Assembly (NCBI GenBank): GCA_964594075.1
Contig: CAZQKW010000016.1
Coordinates: 1 to 64,000, forward strand
Direction: 5' to 3'
Source: CAZQKW01 sp964594075
Lineage (GTDB): Bacteria; Desulfobacterota; WTBG01; CAIYCZ01
DNA length: 64,000 nucleotides
The translations under genes were made by a program, and so were the position numbers. The number at the start of each line of letters is the position of its first letter. Position 1 is the first letter of the stretch. Below are positions 17,715-27,125 of this stretch, one piece after another. Below the pieces are notes generated by a model. It ran no database searches. It saw only the letters and a list, made by a program, of their open reading frames with translations, and had not been told where the DNA came from.

Positions 17715-20528
17715 ATGGATTATAAAAATACTATAAATTTACCCAAAACCGCATTCCCCATGAAGGCCAACCTTGCCACCAAAGAGCCGGAAATGCTCAA
17801 ACGATGGGAAACAATGCGGCTTTATGATCAGATAATTTCAAGCAAACAGGAAGGGAAAAAATTTATCCTGCACGACGGCCCTCCCTATGCAAATGGGCAC
17901 ATTCATATTGGAACCGCGCTCAACAAAATTCTTAAGGATATAGTCGTAAAATCAAAAACTATGGACGGTTATACGTCACATTATATGCCGGGATGGGATT
18001 GTCATGGACTGCCCATTGAGTTGCAGGTAGAAAAAGAGCTGGGGAAAAAGAAAGGCACTATCCCCAAAGTTGAAATACGGAAACTGTGCAGTCAATATGC
18101 TGCCAAGTATATGGCAATACAGCGGGAGGAATTTAAACGTCTGGGGGTTCTGGGGGAATGGGATAATCCCTATCTGACCATGGCCCCGGATTATGTCGCC
18201 ACCATTATTCGTGAATTTGGAAAATTTGTTCAGCAGGGAAGCGTCTATAAGCGCAAGAAACCGATTCAGTGGTGCGCTTCGTGTAAGACCGCTCTTGCTG
18301 AAGCGGAAGTTGAGTATCAGGAGCACACCTCGCCGTCCATTTATGTCACGTTTCAGCTGCTGTCCGATATTGGCGCGAAAATTCCTGCGCTTAAAGGCAA
18401 AAAAGTTTCAATCATTATTTGGACAACGACCCCCTGGACCATACCGGCAAATCTTGCACTGTGTCTGCATCCCGAATTTGATTATGTGGCAGTGGCTGCC
18501 GGCACCGACGTTTATATCGTTGCCGAAGGGCTGCTTCACCGCACCATGCTGAGTTTGGGCATAGAAACATTCACTATTGTGCAAACATTTTCCGGTGCCC
18601 TGCTTGAGGGTATGAAATGCAGACATCCCCTGTATGACCGTGAATCTATGGTAATCCTTGGCAGGCATGTAACACTGGATGCTGGCACCGGATGCGTTCA
18701 TACTGCGCCGGGCCACGGCCAGGAAGATTATGAAATCGGACTCGCCTATAACCTGGATATTTATGCGCCGGTGGATGATGCCGGCTGTTTTACGCAGGAT
18801 GTAGAATATTTCGGCGGCCAGTTTGTTTTTGCGGCAAACCAAGCGGTTAACGAAAAATTGCGGGAGCGAGGAGCGCTGCTCAGGGAAGAAGAGATCCAAC
18901 ACTCTTATCCGCACTGCTGGCGGTGCAAAAATCCGGTTATATTCCGGGCAACGGAACAGTGGTTCATTTCAATGGAGAAGAATGATTTGCGCAAGAAAGC
19001 CTTGGCGTGTATCCAGCAGGTTGAATGGATTCCGCACTGGGGCAGGGACCGCATTTATGGCATGATTGAAAACCGGCCTGACTGGTGCATTTCTCGGCAG
19101 CGCGCCTGGGGCGTCCCTATTGTGGCATTCTATTGCAGCGCGTGCAACAACCTGCTGCTTGATAACCGAATTATCAATCATGTTGCGGATCTCTGCGCGC
19201 GGCAGGGCAGCGATGTGTGGTTTGCCTGGGATGCGGAAAAGCTGCTTCCTGCTGGCACTGCGTGCACTCAGTGTGGCGCAACTGCGTTTAGAAAAGAGAC
19301 GGATATCCTTGATGTGTGGTTTGATTCGGGGGTGAGCCATGCCGCGGTTCTGGAAACGCGAAAAGAGTTGGGCAGCCCTTGTGACATGTATCTGGAAGGC
19401 AGCGATCAACACCGGGGCTGGTTTCATAGCTCGCTGTTGGTGAGTGTGGGCACCAGAGGCCGCCCGCCATATCGCGCCGTGCTCACCCACGGCTTCGTAG
19501 TTGATGGCAAAGGCGAGAAGATGGCAAAATCAAAAGGCAATGTTATTGCGCCGGAGGAAGTGATAAAACAATACGGCGCTGAAGTGCTGCGCCTGTGGGT
19601 GGCATCAGAAAACTACCGGGAGGATATGCGCATTTCTCCCGATATCCTCAAACGGCTTTCTGAAGCCTATCGCAAGATTAGAAATACGTGCCGATTTCTG
19701 CTGGGCAACCTGTTTGATTTTGATCCGGCGGCGCACCAGATTCCTTACGCTGAACTCAAGGAAATAGACCAGTGGGCACTGTATCAGTTGTATAATCTTG
19801 CCGAGCGGGTGTGCAAAGCTTATCGCGCCTATGAATTTCATACCGTGTACCACAGCATCAGCACCTTTTGCATCAATGATATGAGCGCGGTGTATTTGGA
19901 CATTTTAAAAGATCGGTTGTATTGTTCATCACCGACAGATCCGGCGCGCCGTGCCGCCCAAACTGTTCTTTACATTGTTGCCGACAGCCTGTTGCGGCTC
20001 TGTGCTCCTATCCTCTGCTTTACTGCTGATGAAGCCTGGGAACATCTTCCCGAAGGGCGCGACAAATTGCCGAGTGTTCACCTGTCGCTTTTTCCCACAC
20101 TCCCTGAAGAATTCAATAATAAGAATGTGGCAGAGCGGTGGAACATACTGTTAAAAGTAAGAGATATAGTTCTTAAAAGTCTTGAAGAGGCGCGGGCTGC
20201 GAAGCTCATTGGCAATTCTCTTGAGGCGTGCGTTTTTCTCTCCGCACCGGTAAAGCTCTTCAATTTCTTGAAGAATTATGAGCATGAGCTTCCAGATCTG
20301 TTTATAGTCTCAGACGTGGTCCTTGAGCAACAAAAAGGCGGGGAGGGCGTCGCACTTGAAAATTTGATTGCAGACTGTTCGGTACGAATTGAAGAGGCAA
20401 GGGGAGATAAATGTGAGCGCTGCTGGAAGTATTCGCCTGCGGTCAGCGCTGATGCGGCTTTTTCTGCGTGCTGTCCGCGCTGTGTCGCTGCCCTCACATC
20501 ACGTTCTGTGGGCGGTGGGGCAACGTGA
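17715..20528 (+). CDS. ileS: Isoleucine--tRNA ligase
   Basis: Class I aminoacyl-tRNA synthetase with editing domain, 937 residues. Seen: 'PYANGHIHIGTAL' (HIGH motif), the CP1 editing region 'IIWTTTPWTIPANLAL', 'TAPGHGQEDYEIG', 'DVWFDSG', 'GEKMAKSKGN' (KMSKS motif), and a C-terminal zinc site CERCWKYSP...CCPRC. ATG 17715 is used because GGAGGT sits 4-9 bases before it; an ATG four codons upstream overlaps that ribosome site. The stop overlaps the lspA GTG by 4 bp, indicating translational coupling. Type with C-terminal zinc finger, as in most bacteria. Confidence 0.97.
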   Translation: MDYKNTINLPKTAFPMKANLATKEPEMLKRWETMRLYDQIISSKQEGKKFILHDGPPYANGHIHIGTALNKILKDIVVKSKTMDGYTSHYMPGWDCHGLPIELQVEKELGKKKGTIPKVEIRKLCSQYAAKYMAIQREEFKRLGVLGEWDNPYLTMAPDYVATIIREFGKFVQQGSVYKRKKPIQWCASCKTALAEAEVEYQEHTSPSIYVTFQLLSDIGAKIPALKGKKVSIIIWTTTPWTIPANLALCLHPEFDYVAVAAGTDVYIVAEGLLHRTMLSLGIETFTIVQTFSGALLEGMKCRHPLYDRESMVILGRHVTLDAGTGCVHTAPGHGQEDYEIGLAYNLDIYAPVDDAGCFTQDVEYFGGQFVFAANQAVNEKLRERGALLREEEIQHSYPHCWRCKNPVIFRATEQWFISMEKNDLRKKALACIQQVEWIPHWGRDRIYGMIENRPDWCISRQRAWGVPIVAFYCSACNNLLLDNRIINHVADLCARQGSDVWFAWDAEKLLPAGTACTQCGATAFRKETDILDVWFDSGVSHAAVLETRKELGSPCDMYLEGSDQHRGWFHSSLLVSVGTRGRPPYRAVLTHGFVVDGKGEKMAKSKGNVIAPEEVIKQYGAEVLRLWVASENYREDMRISPDILKRLSEAYRKIRNTCRFLLGNLFDFDPAAHQIPYAELKEIDQWALYQLYNLAERVCKAYRAYEFHTVYHSISTFCINDMSAVYLDILKDRLYCSSPTDPARRAAQTVLYIVADSLLRLCAPILCFTADEAWEHLPEGRDKLPSVHLSLFPTLPEEFNNKNVAERWNILLKVRDIVLKSLEEARAAKLIGNSLEACVFLSAPVKLFNFLKNYEHELPDLFIVSDVVLEQQKGGEGVALENLIADCSVRIEEARGDKCERCWKYSPAVSADAAFSACCPRCVAALTSRSVGGGAT

Positions 20529-21016
20529 AACGGTATATAATCGTTTTTATAGCAGTGCTGGGTATCGTTGGTGTTGACCAGCTTACCAAGTACGCGGTTA
20601 GTCAGTCATTGCCGCTGCATCATCAAAAAGAAGTTATTAAAAACTTCTTTCATATTGTCCATATCAGAAACCCGGGCATAGCGTTTGGCCTGTTAACGCA
20701 GGCAGGCGCTCAGTATAAATTGCTCATGCTTTTGCTCGTCTCTGCGGTCGCGGTGTTCATTGTCTGCTATGTGCTCTATCAGCTACGAAAAGGTTCACGC
20801 CTTCAAGTAATATGTTTTTCATTATTGCTGGGCGGAGCGGCAGGCAATTTAATTGACCGATTTCGCATTGGAGAGGTTATTGATTTTCTTGATGTCCACT
20901 GGTATTCTGCTTTTCACTGGCCGGCGTTTAACGTCGCCGACTCAGCCATTACGATAGGAATTATTCTTCTGGGGTTGGATACAATTTTGGGTATGAAAAA
21001 GAAGAAGGCAGCTTAA
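20525..21016 (+). CDS. lspA: Lipoprotein signal peptidase (signal peptidase II)
   Basis: Inner-membrane aspartyl protease that cleaves the signal peptide of diacylated prolipoproteins before the lipobox cysteine. Seen in 163 residues: four hydrophobic helices, 'DQLTKYAV', 'HIRNPGIAFGLL', and the catalytic aspartates in 'GGAAGNLIDRFRIGEVIDFLDVHW' (read in two parts) and 'FNVADSAITIG'. The GTG start overlaps the ileS stop as GTGA; a longer upstream frame lies inside ileS and is not used. Clients in this window include the OmpA-like, FGE-like and 58.4-kb lipoproteins. Confidence 0.95.
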   Translation: MKRYIIVFIAVLGIVGVDQLTKYAVSQSLPLHHQKEVIKNFFHIVHIRNPGIAFGLLTQAGAQYKLLMLLLVSAVAVFIVCYVLYQLRKGSRLQVICFSLLLGGAAGNLIDRFRIGEVIDFLDVHWYSAFHWPAFNVADSAITIGIILLGLDTILGMKKKKAA

Positions 21017-21058
21017 TCACTATTTCGTTTAAAAACTTTTAATTGCAGCATTCAAACC

Positions 21059-21823
21059 ATGCATCCCATTCTTATTGATACACCATACTTTTCTATTAAG
21101 GCGTATGGTCTTTTTGTTGCCATTGGCTTTCTTGCGGGCCTTGGCTATTGCCTGCGGACTGCGCGCCATGAAGGGTATAATCAACAGCATATTCTTGACC
21201 TGGGATTCTATATTATTCTTGCTGCAATCGTTGGCTCCCGCATTTTTTATGTGCTGACAAATCTGGACCATTATCGTTATAACCTGCTGGACGTTTTTAA
21301 AGTATGGCAGGGCGGGCTTACCTTTATCGGCGGATTTCTGCTGTCCCTGGTTGTTGGTATCGTGTATATGAAAAAATTCAATCTGCCGGTGGGGAAAACG
21401 CTGGATTTATTTGCCCCATCAGTAGCGCTGGGAGAATTTTTTGGACGTATTGGATGTTTTTTTGCCGGCTGTTGCTATGGCAGAGAGTGCGATTTGCCCT
21501 GGGCAGTAACTTTTACGAACCCGCAGAGTCTTGCGCGGATTGGCGTTCCGCTTCATCCCACACAATTATACACGTCTCTGGCAGCTCTCATTACCTTTCT
21601 TATTCTCGTCTTCTGGCGTCAAAGAAAGTCGTTTGATGGACAGCTTGCGCTCCTGTGGATTTTCTTCTATTCAGTATTTAGGACGATAATAGAATTCTTT
21701 CGGGGAGACCCCCGCGGTTATTTGTTAATGAATACCTTTGCCGTATCACAAGTGCTTTCATTGTCCCTCATTATTATTTCCCTGATTATATTAGTGGTGA
21801 TGAAGAAGAGTAGTAAAAAGTAA
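21059..21823 (+). CDS. lgt: Prolipoprotein diacylglyceryl transferase
   Basis: Inner-membrane enzyme transferring diacylglycerol from phosphatidylglycerol to the lipobox cysteine, the step before LspA. Seen in 254 residues: several membrane helices, 'SIKAYGLFVAIGFLAG', 'WQGGLTFIGGFL', the signature 'GEFFGRIGCFFAGCCYG', 'LHPTQLY' and 'FFRGDPRG'. It lies 42 bp after lspA and is probably in the same transcript, so the first two lipoprotein-processing enzymes are encoded together. Confidence 0.96.
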   Translation: MHPILIDTPYFSIKAYGLFVAIGFLAGLGYCLRTARHEGYNQQHILDLGFYIILAAIVGSRIFYVLTNLDHYRYNLLDVFKVWQGGLTFIGGFLLSLVVGIVYMKKFNLPVGKTLDLFAPSVALGEFFGRIGCFFAGCCYGRECDLPWAVTFTNPQSLARIGVPLHPTQLYTSLAALITFLILVFWRQRKSFDGQLALLWIFFYSVFRTIIEFFRGDPRGYLLMNTFAVSQVLSLSLIIISLIILVVMKKSSKK

Positions 21824-22000
21824 TGGATTTGCGTCCCCAAAATAATAATGTTCCCTTCTTCGGCAAATTCACCTTAATCCCCTGTCCAGTTTTTCCTGAC
21901 CATTATACTTCACGGTGCGACAAACGACTGGACTAACAAAGTATCTGTGGTGTTACACCTTTGTTCCCAAGATTATTCTGTCGTTATTTCCCCAATTTTA

Positions 22001-22029
22001 TTGACACCTGCGGGGAATTTTCCTATACT
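22001..22029 (+). promoter_or_regulatory. Sigma-70-type promoter for yebC
   Basis: TTGACA at 22001-22006, a 17-base spacer, and TATACT at 22024-22029. It is near consensus and lies 45 bp before the yebC start, showing that yebC is not simply the end of the lgt transcript. Confidence 0.75.
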
Positions 22030-22073
22030 GTTTTTCCAGATAACCTGATTAAACAATTGTTTTGGAGATAAAT

Positions 22074-22838
22074 ATGTCTGGTCATTCAAAATGGAGCACT
22101 ATTAAACGAAAAAAAGGTGCACTGGATGCCAAGCGTGGGAAAATTTTTACCAGGCTGATAAAGGAGATAACCATTGCAGCACGTCTTGGGGGTGGTGATC
22201 CAAGTGGAAATCCGCGCCTGCGAACCGCAATTCAGGCTGCAAAAGCCGAAAATATGCCAAAAGATAATATTGAGCGGGCAATTAAAAAAGGCACCGGGGA
22301 ACTTGAAGGAACGATCATCGAAGAGTGTTCTTATGAAGGTTACGGGCCCGGCGGGGTGGCGATTATGGTAGAACTCATGACGGACAATAAAAACCGGGCA
22401 ATTGCAGAGTTGCGCCATGCTTTCACAAAACACAACGGCAACCTGGGCGAGTCAGGATGCGTTGCATGGATGTTTCAGAAAAAAGGGCTCATACAGTATG
22501 AGAAAAAAGCTGTTGATGAAGAGAAGCTTATGGAAGTTGCCCTTGATGCCGGTGCTGAGGATATTCGTGATGATGGTTCCATCCTTGAAGTAACTACTGA
22601 TCCAAAGGACTTTTATCGCGTAAAAGAAAAACTTGAAACGAGCGGCCTCCCCGCGTATCTCTCTGCTGAGGTAACCATGGTGCCGCTTAATACCATTAAA
22701 GTTGTAGGCAAAGAGGCTGAGCAGGTTCTTAAGTTGATGGAAGCTTTGGAAGATTTAGATGACGTGCAAAAAGTGTATGCAAATTTTGATATACCTGAAG
22801 AAGAAATGGAGAAAATGACCCAGGCGCAGGCATTATAG
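22074..22838 (+). CDS. yebC: YebC/PmpR family (TACO1-like) protein
   Basis: Conserved cytosolic protein described as a transcriptional regulator and, more recently, as a ribosome-associated factor aiding translation of difficult sequences. Seen in 254 residues: the start 'MSGHSKWSTIKRKKGALDAKRGK', 'FTRLIKEITIAARLGGGDP', 'ENMPKDNIERAIKKGTG' and 'YEGYGPGGVA', then the two C-terminal subdomains. ATG 22074 is chosen since it gives the invariant MSGHSKW start with GGAG upstream. It has its own promoter. Confidence 0.95.
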   Translation: MSGHSKWSTIKRKKGALDAKRGKIFTRLIKEITIAARLGGGDPSGNPRLRTAIQAAKAENMPKDNIERAIKKGTGELEGTIIEECSYEGYGPGGVAIMVELMTDNKNRAIAELRHAFTKHNGNLGESGCVAWMFQKKGLIQYEKKAVDEEKLMEVALDAGAEDIRDDGSILEVTTDPKDFYRVKEKLETSGLPAYLSAEVTMVPLNTIKVVGKEAEQVLKLMEALEDLDDVQKVYANFDIPEEEMEKMTQAQAL

Positions 22839-23057
22839 GATAGGAAATTGTATTTTTTAGACTTTTCTTTTTACATAAGACAATTTAAAGGGGAGGTTTT
22901 TCATAAAAGCTAATCGCAACTTGTTTTTTTTATTATGCAGAAAAACACTACGTTGTTATTCTTGGTACACTCGCCTTGTCAAGCCGTATAATTATCCATT
23001 GTTTTGTGGTAGTTAAACCGAACTCCGCAGCGTCTATTAATTCATAAAAATTTTACA

Positions 23058-24398
23058 TTACTTCTTAAACAACTCGTTCCACTGAAAATGCGCCGGTTCT
23101 GTTTCCCATGCCGGTGTTTCTCCATCTCTGAAACTAACCCATATCTCCCGCGATTCAGGCATAAGTCCTATAATCTGGACCGTGTTGTAAGGACCTGAGG
23201 TTTGCGCCACTTCGCGCTCTAAGGCCAGTGCCTGCTCCATATTGAGAACAGATATGTTGTTGAGGCGATTGACAAGAGTTTCATAACGCGGGCAATCAAT
23301 CGGGTCTCTTAATTTTCTATTATGATTGGTTACCGCTAAAAAGGTGTCCGAAAGCAGAAATGGTTCCCATTGCTGGTTATCAGCCGGTGTTCGTAACGCA
23401 GTTCCCTTGTTGCTGCATTCAAGGATTGCTGCCGGATATGGGGATTTTATGCCTTTGCGATATGGCGAGAACAGATGGATATTAAAAGCCCCGGTAATAT
23501 TTGTAAAACGCATTATGTGCAGAAAATTACCAAGCGGGTCATTGCGGTAAAAAATAATTCTTTTGTTCTCCACCGCCTTGCGCAGCGCAAACATGACGGG
23601 CGTGTAATAGCGGGGTATGCCTATATAGGCATCGCCGATCGGTATCAGCAGATCATCGAGATCCGGGCCCGCATAATCCAGATTAAGCGCGGCGCCAACG
23701 CCCTCTTCATTCATACCGGTAAGGCATCCGATAAGACCCGGCCAGCCGATTGAAATCCACGGTTGTTTGAAAAAAGAGCTTGGCTGACAGGCAATGATAA
23801 TATTGCCTTGGTCAAGGAGATCGCCGGGAAAGCCAAAATCAAGATCGCGTGCAATGAGCGTGTTGCCGGTGAATGATCCCTCACCCCAGGCAGAAATGGA
23901 TGAGCAAAAACCCGGTGCAGCGGTGTTGGTGAATGTGTTGAATAACCCATTGGAGTCAAATCTTAGGCGAAAAATGTCCGGCACCAGATTCCATGCGAGA
24001 AGGTCAACAGGCTCGTAATTGCGTTTGAGCCGGGCGCTGAACATGCCTGAATCCCCGAGCGCCTCCTGCATGCCCTGGTGCATCCCCTTTAGCTCATTCC
24101 AGAATGGCGCGGGAACGTTTATGTAAATTTTTATCAAACGAACTGTTCGTTCATAATTTTTCGCATCATACAAAGTTCCCAGCATGTAATTTTCAAGCAG
24201 AGTTACTATATCATCTGCCAGCAAATAACCATGAGCAAATCCCATTTCAAAGTTATTGCCCCATACGGTGAGAATCCGTTTGCCTTGCAGCGTCTTGAGA
24301 ATTCCTTTGATCGGTTGGGCATCGGCTGTGCTGTTGCCAGCACTGGCAAAGAGAAGCAACAAAATAATTGCATACAGAATGTTTTTAAAAGGTTTCAT
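23058..24398 (-). CDS. Exported C45-like / choloylglycine-hydrolase-type Ntn-hydrolase
   Basis: A 446-residue protein with an N-terminal signal peptide (residues 1-28, 'ILYAIILLLLFASAG'). It resembles the Ntn-hydrolase families of peptidase C45, acyl-CoA:6-aminopenicillanate acyltransferase and phospholipase-B-like proteins: 'GNNFEMGFAHGYLLADDI' near the N-terminus, then 'GFCSSISAWGEGSFTGNTLIARDLDFG', where the cysteine of GFCSS would be the autoprocessed nucleophile, and 'GMNEEGVGAALNLDY'. Members hydrolyse or transfer acyl groups on amide bonds. AAGGAGG precedes ATG 24398; longer readings are not supported. The substrate is unknown and the neighbours do not help. Confidence 0.72.
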   Translation of the reverse strand: MKPFKNILYAIILLLLFASAGNSTADAQPIKGILKTLQGKRILTVWGNNFEMGFAHGYLLADDIVTLLENYMLGTLYDAKNYERTVRLIKIYINVPAPFWNELKGMHQGMQEALGDSGMFSARLKRNYEPVDLLAWNLVPDIFRLRFDSNGLFNTFTNTAAPGFCSSISAWGEGSFTGNTLIARDLDFGFPGDLLDQGNIIIACQPSSFFKQPWISIGWPGLIGCLTGMNEEGVGAALNLDYAGPDLDDLLIPIGDAYIGIPRYYTPVMFALRKAVENKRIIFYRNDPLGNFLHIMRFTNITGAFNIHLFSPYRKGIKSPYPAAILECSNKGTALRTPADNQQWEPFLLSDTFLAVTNHNRKLRDPIDCPRYETLVNRLNNISVLNMEQALALEREVAQTSGPYNTVQIIGLMPESREIWVSFRDGETPAWETEPAHFQWNELFKK

Positions 24399-24506
24399 AT
24401 AGACATCCTCCTTGGTGGCTGCAATGGTGAAGCATTTTAAACACCGTAAATATAACATGGGACGTGATCTGCGTGTGCGCTCAAAAGCAATAAAAATCAA
24501 GTAGGG

Positions 24507-24896
24507 TTAGATAAAGTTAGCGTAGTCTTTAAGCAACCGATAGAACCTTTGAACAGGGAAAAATTCCGGCCGAATGTTCAAAACCTGTTTACAGTCCCCA
24601 AGCGCTTTGAGATAGTCGCCCCGATGGAAATATACGTGCGCCCGACTATAGAGCGCATCAATATGAAAAGGGTTTAAAGCAGGCAGTCATCATAGTCCGC
24701 CAAAGCAGCGCGATTTATAATAGCTGTCAAATGATTTAACCCCGCCGGTGACTGTGGCGCGCAGAGGAGTCTTTTTAAGTGCATCCTGCACCTGATCCTG
24801 GAGCTGTTTCAGCAGTTTTTCCAAGGCAGGAAGTTGCGCTGCATATTTTCTCTGGAGAATTTTACGATTGGGAATTTTTATACTTGCCTGCAGCAC
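24507..24896 (-). pseudogene. Deletion relic: RelA/SpoT-type N-terminus joined to TPR C-terminus
   Basis: From 24896 a GTG-started frame gives about 60 residues resembling the N-terminal helices of a (p)ppGpp synthetase of the COG2357 type, ending in the hallmark-like 'GGVKSFDSYYK'. It then meets two successive TGA stops at 24692-24687. A shifted frame over 24720-24690 reads INRAALADYDDCL, and the original frame after the stops reads ALNPFHIDALYSRAHVYFHRGD and so on to a stop at 24507: together a good tetratricopeptide repeat. The catalytic domain is missing, and restoring one base near 24682 would rejoin the two TPR pieces. I infer a gene destroyed by an internal deletion plus a frameshift. 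Confidence 0.6.
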
Positions 24897-25146
24897 CGGA
24901 ATATTTCCTTTTCAAGGCATATACATGGTAATATCGCAAAAGAAGTTGCCCGTCATGTAGTTCCAAAAGGAATGATTTTGTAACAACAATAAATGACTAA
25001 CCGCTATCCAAACATTTCTCGTTCAGATAGCGGCCCGACTCTCAAAGGCAGAATGCCCTCCAGAAATTCATCTTGACCCATAATTCATATTTTTAATAAC
25101 GTTTAGCCACTTAAAATGAGGTTTGTCAAGGAATTTGGCTTCGCAC

Positions 25147-25656
25147 TCAGCGTATGCTGAATCTCCACTTGCAAAAACATTCCTTCGAATGGTTATCAGG
25201 CGGCGCGAAAAGGCACTCGACGTTAATGCGCGGATCTACCTGATAGGCAAATTGCGCAAACTCACCGCGGTGCATATCCTTGCAATCATATTCGTCAAGT
25301 CCGCGCTTGAGGCGTGCGACCTGTGTCGGGCAGTCGGGCACAGTGATGATCACTTCATCTGCATTTTCTTCAATATGGTATCCGACAATTATTGCCCATG
25401 GATACAGACGCAACGCCTTAACAAATCCTTTCAGACCTTTCTCGGCAATTTGAAACCGCTGAAGGATATCTTTTGCCCCCATGTTGCCGGCCCGCGCCCA
25501 TACTTTCTCATTCAACCGCTCTGCGGTGTGCTGGCCATACTGCTCGGCGACATAGATAAACCAGAAAGAATCTATTACCCGATAGTGCCAGAAAAGAAAT
25601 TGGAGATACTGTTTAAGGTCATTCGTATTCATAGTATCAAATATTGATAAGTCCAT
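25147..25656 (-). CDS. DUF6125-like protein of unknown function
   Basis: A 169-residue soluble protein resembling a family of uncharacterised proteins (I believe DUF6125) found in anaerobes. Seen: 'YLQFLFWHYRVIDSFWFIYVAE' at the N-terminus, 'LNEKVWARAGNMGAKDIL', then a C-terminal part with scattered cysteines: 'VPDCPTQVARLKRGL', 'DCKDMHRGEF', 'VECLFAPPDNHSKECFCKWRF'. The late cysteines and histidines could bind a metal or cluster. ATG 25656 follows GAGAGG. No operon partner: flanking gaps exceed 100 bp on both sides. Function unknown. Confidence 0.7.
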   Translation of the reverse strand: MDLSIFDTMNTNDLKQYLQFLFWHYRVIDSFWFIYVAEQYGQHTAERLNEKVWARAGNMGAKDILQRFQIAEKGLKGFVKALRLYPWAIIVGYHIEENADEVIITVPDCPTQVARLKRGLDEYDCKDMHRGEFAQFAYQVDPRINVECLFAPPDNHSKECFCKWRFSIR

Positions 25657-25784
25657 AATTCCTCTCATTAAACCTGTAAAACGCTTTAATTATAAGCAGA
25701 ATATTTTTAACAGACGCAATTGAACATAACATAACAAAACATAGTAATACCCTCCTTTTTAGGCAGAACCGCTGGGTGTTCTAA

Positions 25785-26999
25785 TTATTGAGCATATGCA
25801 AAATAAATAGGATTGGAGATGGCTATTACCCTGCCGTAAAGCGCTTGTTGAAGCGAAGTAACAGCGGGTTTGCCCATAAGCTCAACGCGATAATATGTTC
25901 GGGGAGCAGGGTTATCGCTGAATGTAATTTCATCAATTGCACCAATTGACAGCCAAGCCCTGAAAAGCGTTCCGTTTTTAAAAATGCCCACGGCATAAAC
26001 ATCATGCCTGTAGGGCGTCATTTTCATGGAAAGTGTGTCTAAGACAGCATCAATGCTCAGTCGGCCTGATAAAATATTCTCTACCGTGCGCGGGCCCAAT
26101 TCAATTATTTCACTGCGGTCTGATGCCGGTTTGCCATTAACATTTACCACAGATATCCTGAATGATACATCATCAGAGAATTCTTCTACAGAATCACCCA
26201 TCAATGCATCATAAACTCCATCCCCGGTTGCATCTGCAATAAATTCAAGCCGTGGCGCATCAGGAGCATAACTAATTGACACATGGCCAGCTTTTATACC
26301 GGCCAATATTGCCTCAGCGCTCTTTTCTGCGGCAAAAACCCAGGTAGTGGGATTGCCATGGCTGAGAAGCAGGGATTGCCATTTCTTTACGTGATGCGTA
26401 TCGCTTCCTCCAACGCCGGTTATGCGGCGGCCGTTTTCCAATACCTTGTCCCAGAAATGATGGCCGGCCCAGCGATTAAAACTGGGGAAACGATACATAC
26501 CATTCCACACCTCAACGCTGTCTATGCAGTCAGACACCGGATAATCCCACGTGCTGACGAAAATTGATTCAGGGTGATTGATGGAAAACAGGGCGCCATT
26601 GTCATGAGCTGCTTTGCACGCAGAAAGCGCGTTGCGTTCTCTGTTTGCCTGCCAGAGCGGACTATAATCGAATGGTGCAGCAGCCCAGATGTTTGCATGC
26701 CCTTGAGGGGTTGTCCACTCTACGCCATATAAGATAGCCATGGTGCCAGAATGATACGACGTGTCAATCCAGTGCAGCGGATTGCCCGACATAGAGACGT
26801 CGTGGTCGGTAATAGCAAAAAAATCAAAGCCCCTTGCCTCGGCGTGTGCAATCACCTCAGACACAGGACTGTCGCCGTCGCTATAGGTTGAATGGCTATG
26901 CAAATCACCACTATACCAGGCCCCTGATGGTATCTGAGCAAAACTGGCGGCAGCAACGAACAGCACCAGCAGCCCGATCATAACGGCAAACTTTTTCAT
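25785..26999 (-). CDS. Exported PHP-domain metallophosphoesterase
   Basis: A 404-residue protein with a signal peptide (MKKFAVMIGLLVLFVAAASFA) and a PHP domain of the CehA/McbA type. Seen: the metal motif 'GDLHSHSTYSDGDSP' near residue 31, 'FFAITDHDVS' (second motif), 'FSINHPES' and 'GVGGSDTHHVKKW' (late HxH-type motif). After about residue 260 there is a beta-rich C-terminal region. PHP enzymes hydrolyse phosphoesters with three metals; CehA-like members are periplasmic. The substrate is not evident. It stands alone, about 130 bp from the gene on either side. Confidence 0.85.
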   Translation of the reverse strand: MKKFAVMIGLLVLFVAAASFAQIPSGAWYSGDLHSHSTYSDGDSPVSEVIAHAEARGFDFFAITDHDVSMSGNPLHWIDTSYHSGTMAILYGVEWTTPQGHANIWAAAPFDYSPLWQANRERNALSACKAAHDNGALFSINHPESIFVSTWDYPVSDCIDSVEVWNGMYRFPSFNRWAGHHFWDKVLENGRRITGVGGSDTHHVKKWQSLLLSHGNPTTWVFAAEKSAEAILAGIKAGHVSISYAPDAPRLEFIADATGDGVYDALMGDSVEEFSDDVSFRISVVNVNGKPASDRSEIIELGPRTVENILSGRLSIDAVLDTLSMKMTPYRHDVYAVGIFKNGTLFRAWLSIGAIDEITFSDNPAPRTYYRVELMGKPAVTSLQQALYGRVIAISNPIYFAYAQ

Positions 27000-27125
27000 A
27001 TCGTTTAACTGTGCAATTTAATCACCATGTTAGGACGTTAAAACCGACTTTAAAAAGAACTGCCCATTGCGTGCCTGTGGGCCAAAGCCCTGAGGTCACG
27101 AGGGGGGTAATCCCTGTGTCGGAAG

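Noticed and set aside
24507..24896. Reading the 24690-24896 frame as an intact small gene
   Set aside because: It ends at a chimeric junction and TPR coding continues in a shifted frame beyond the stops, which fits a relic better.
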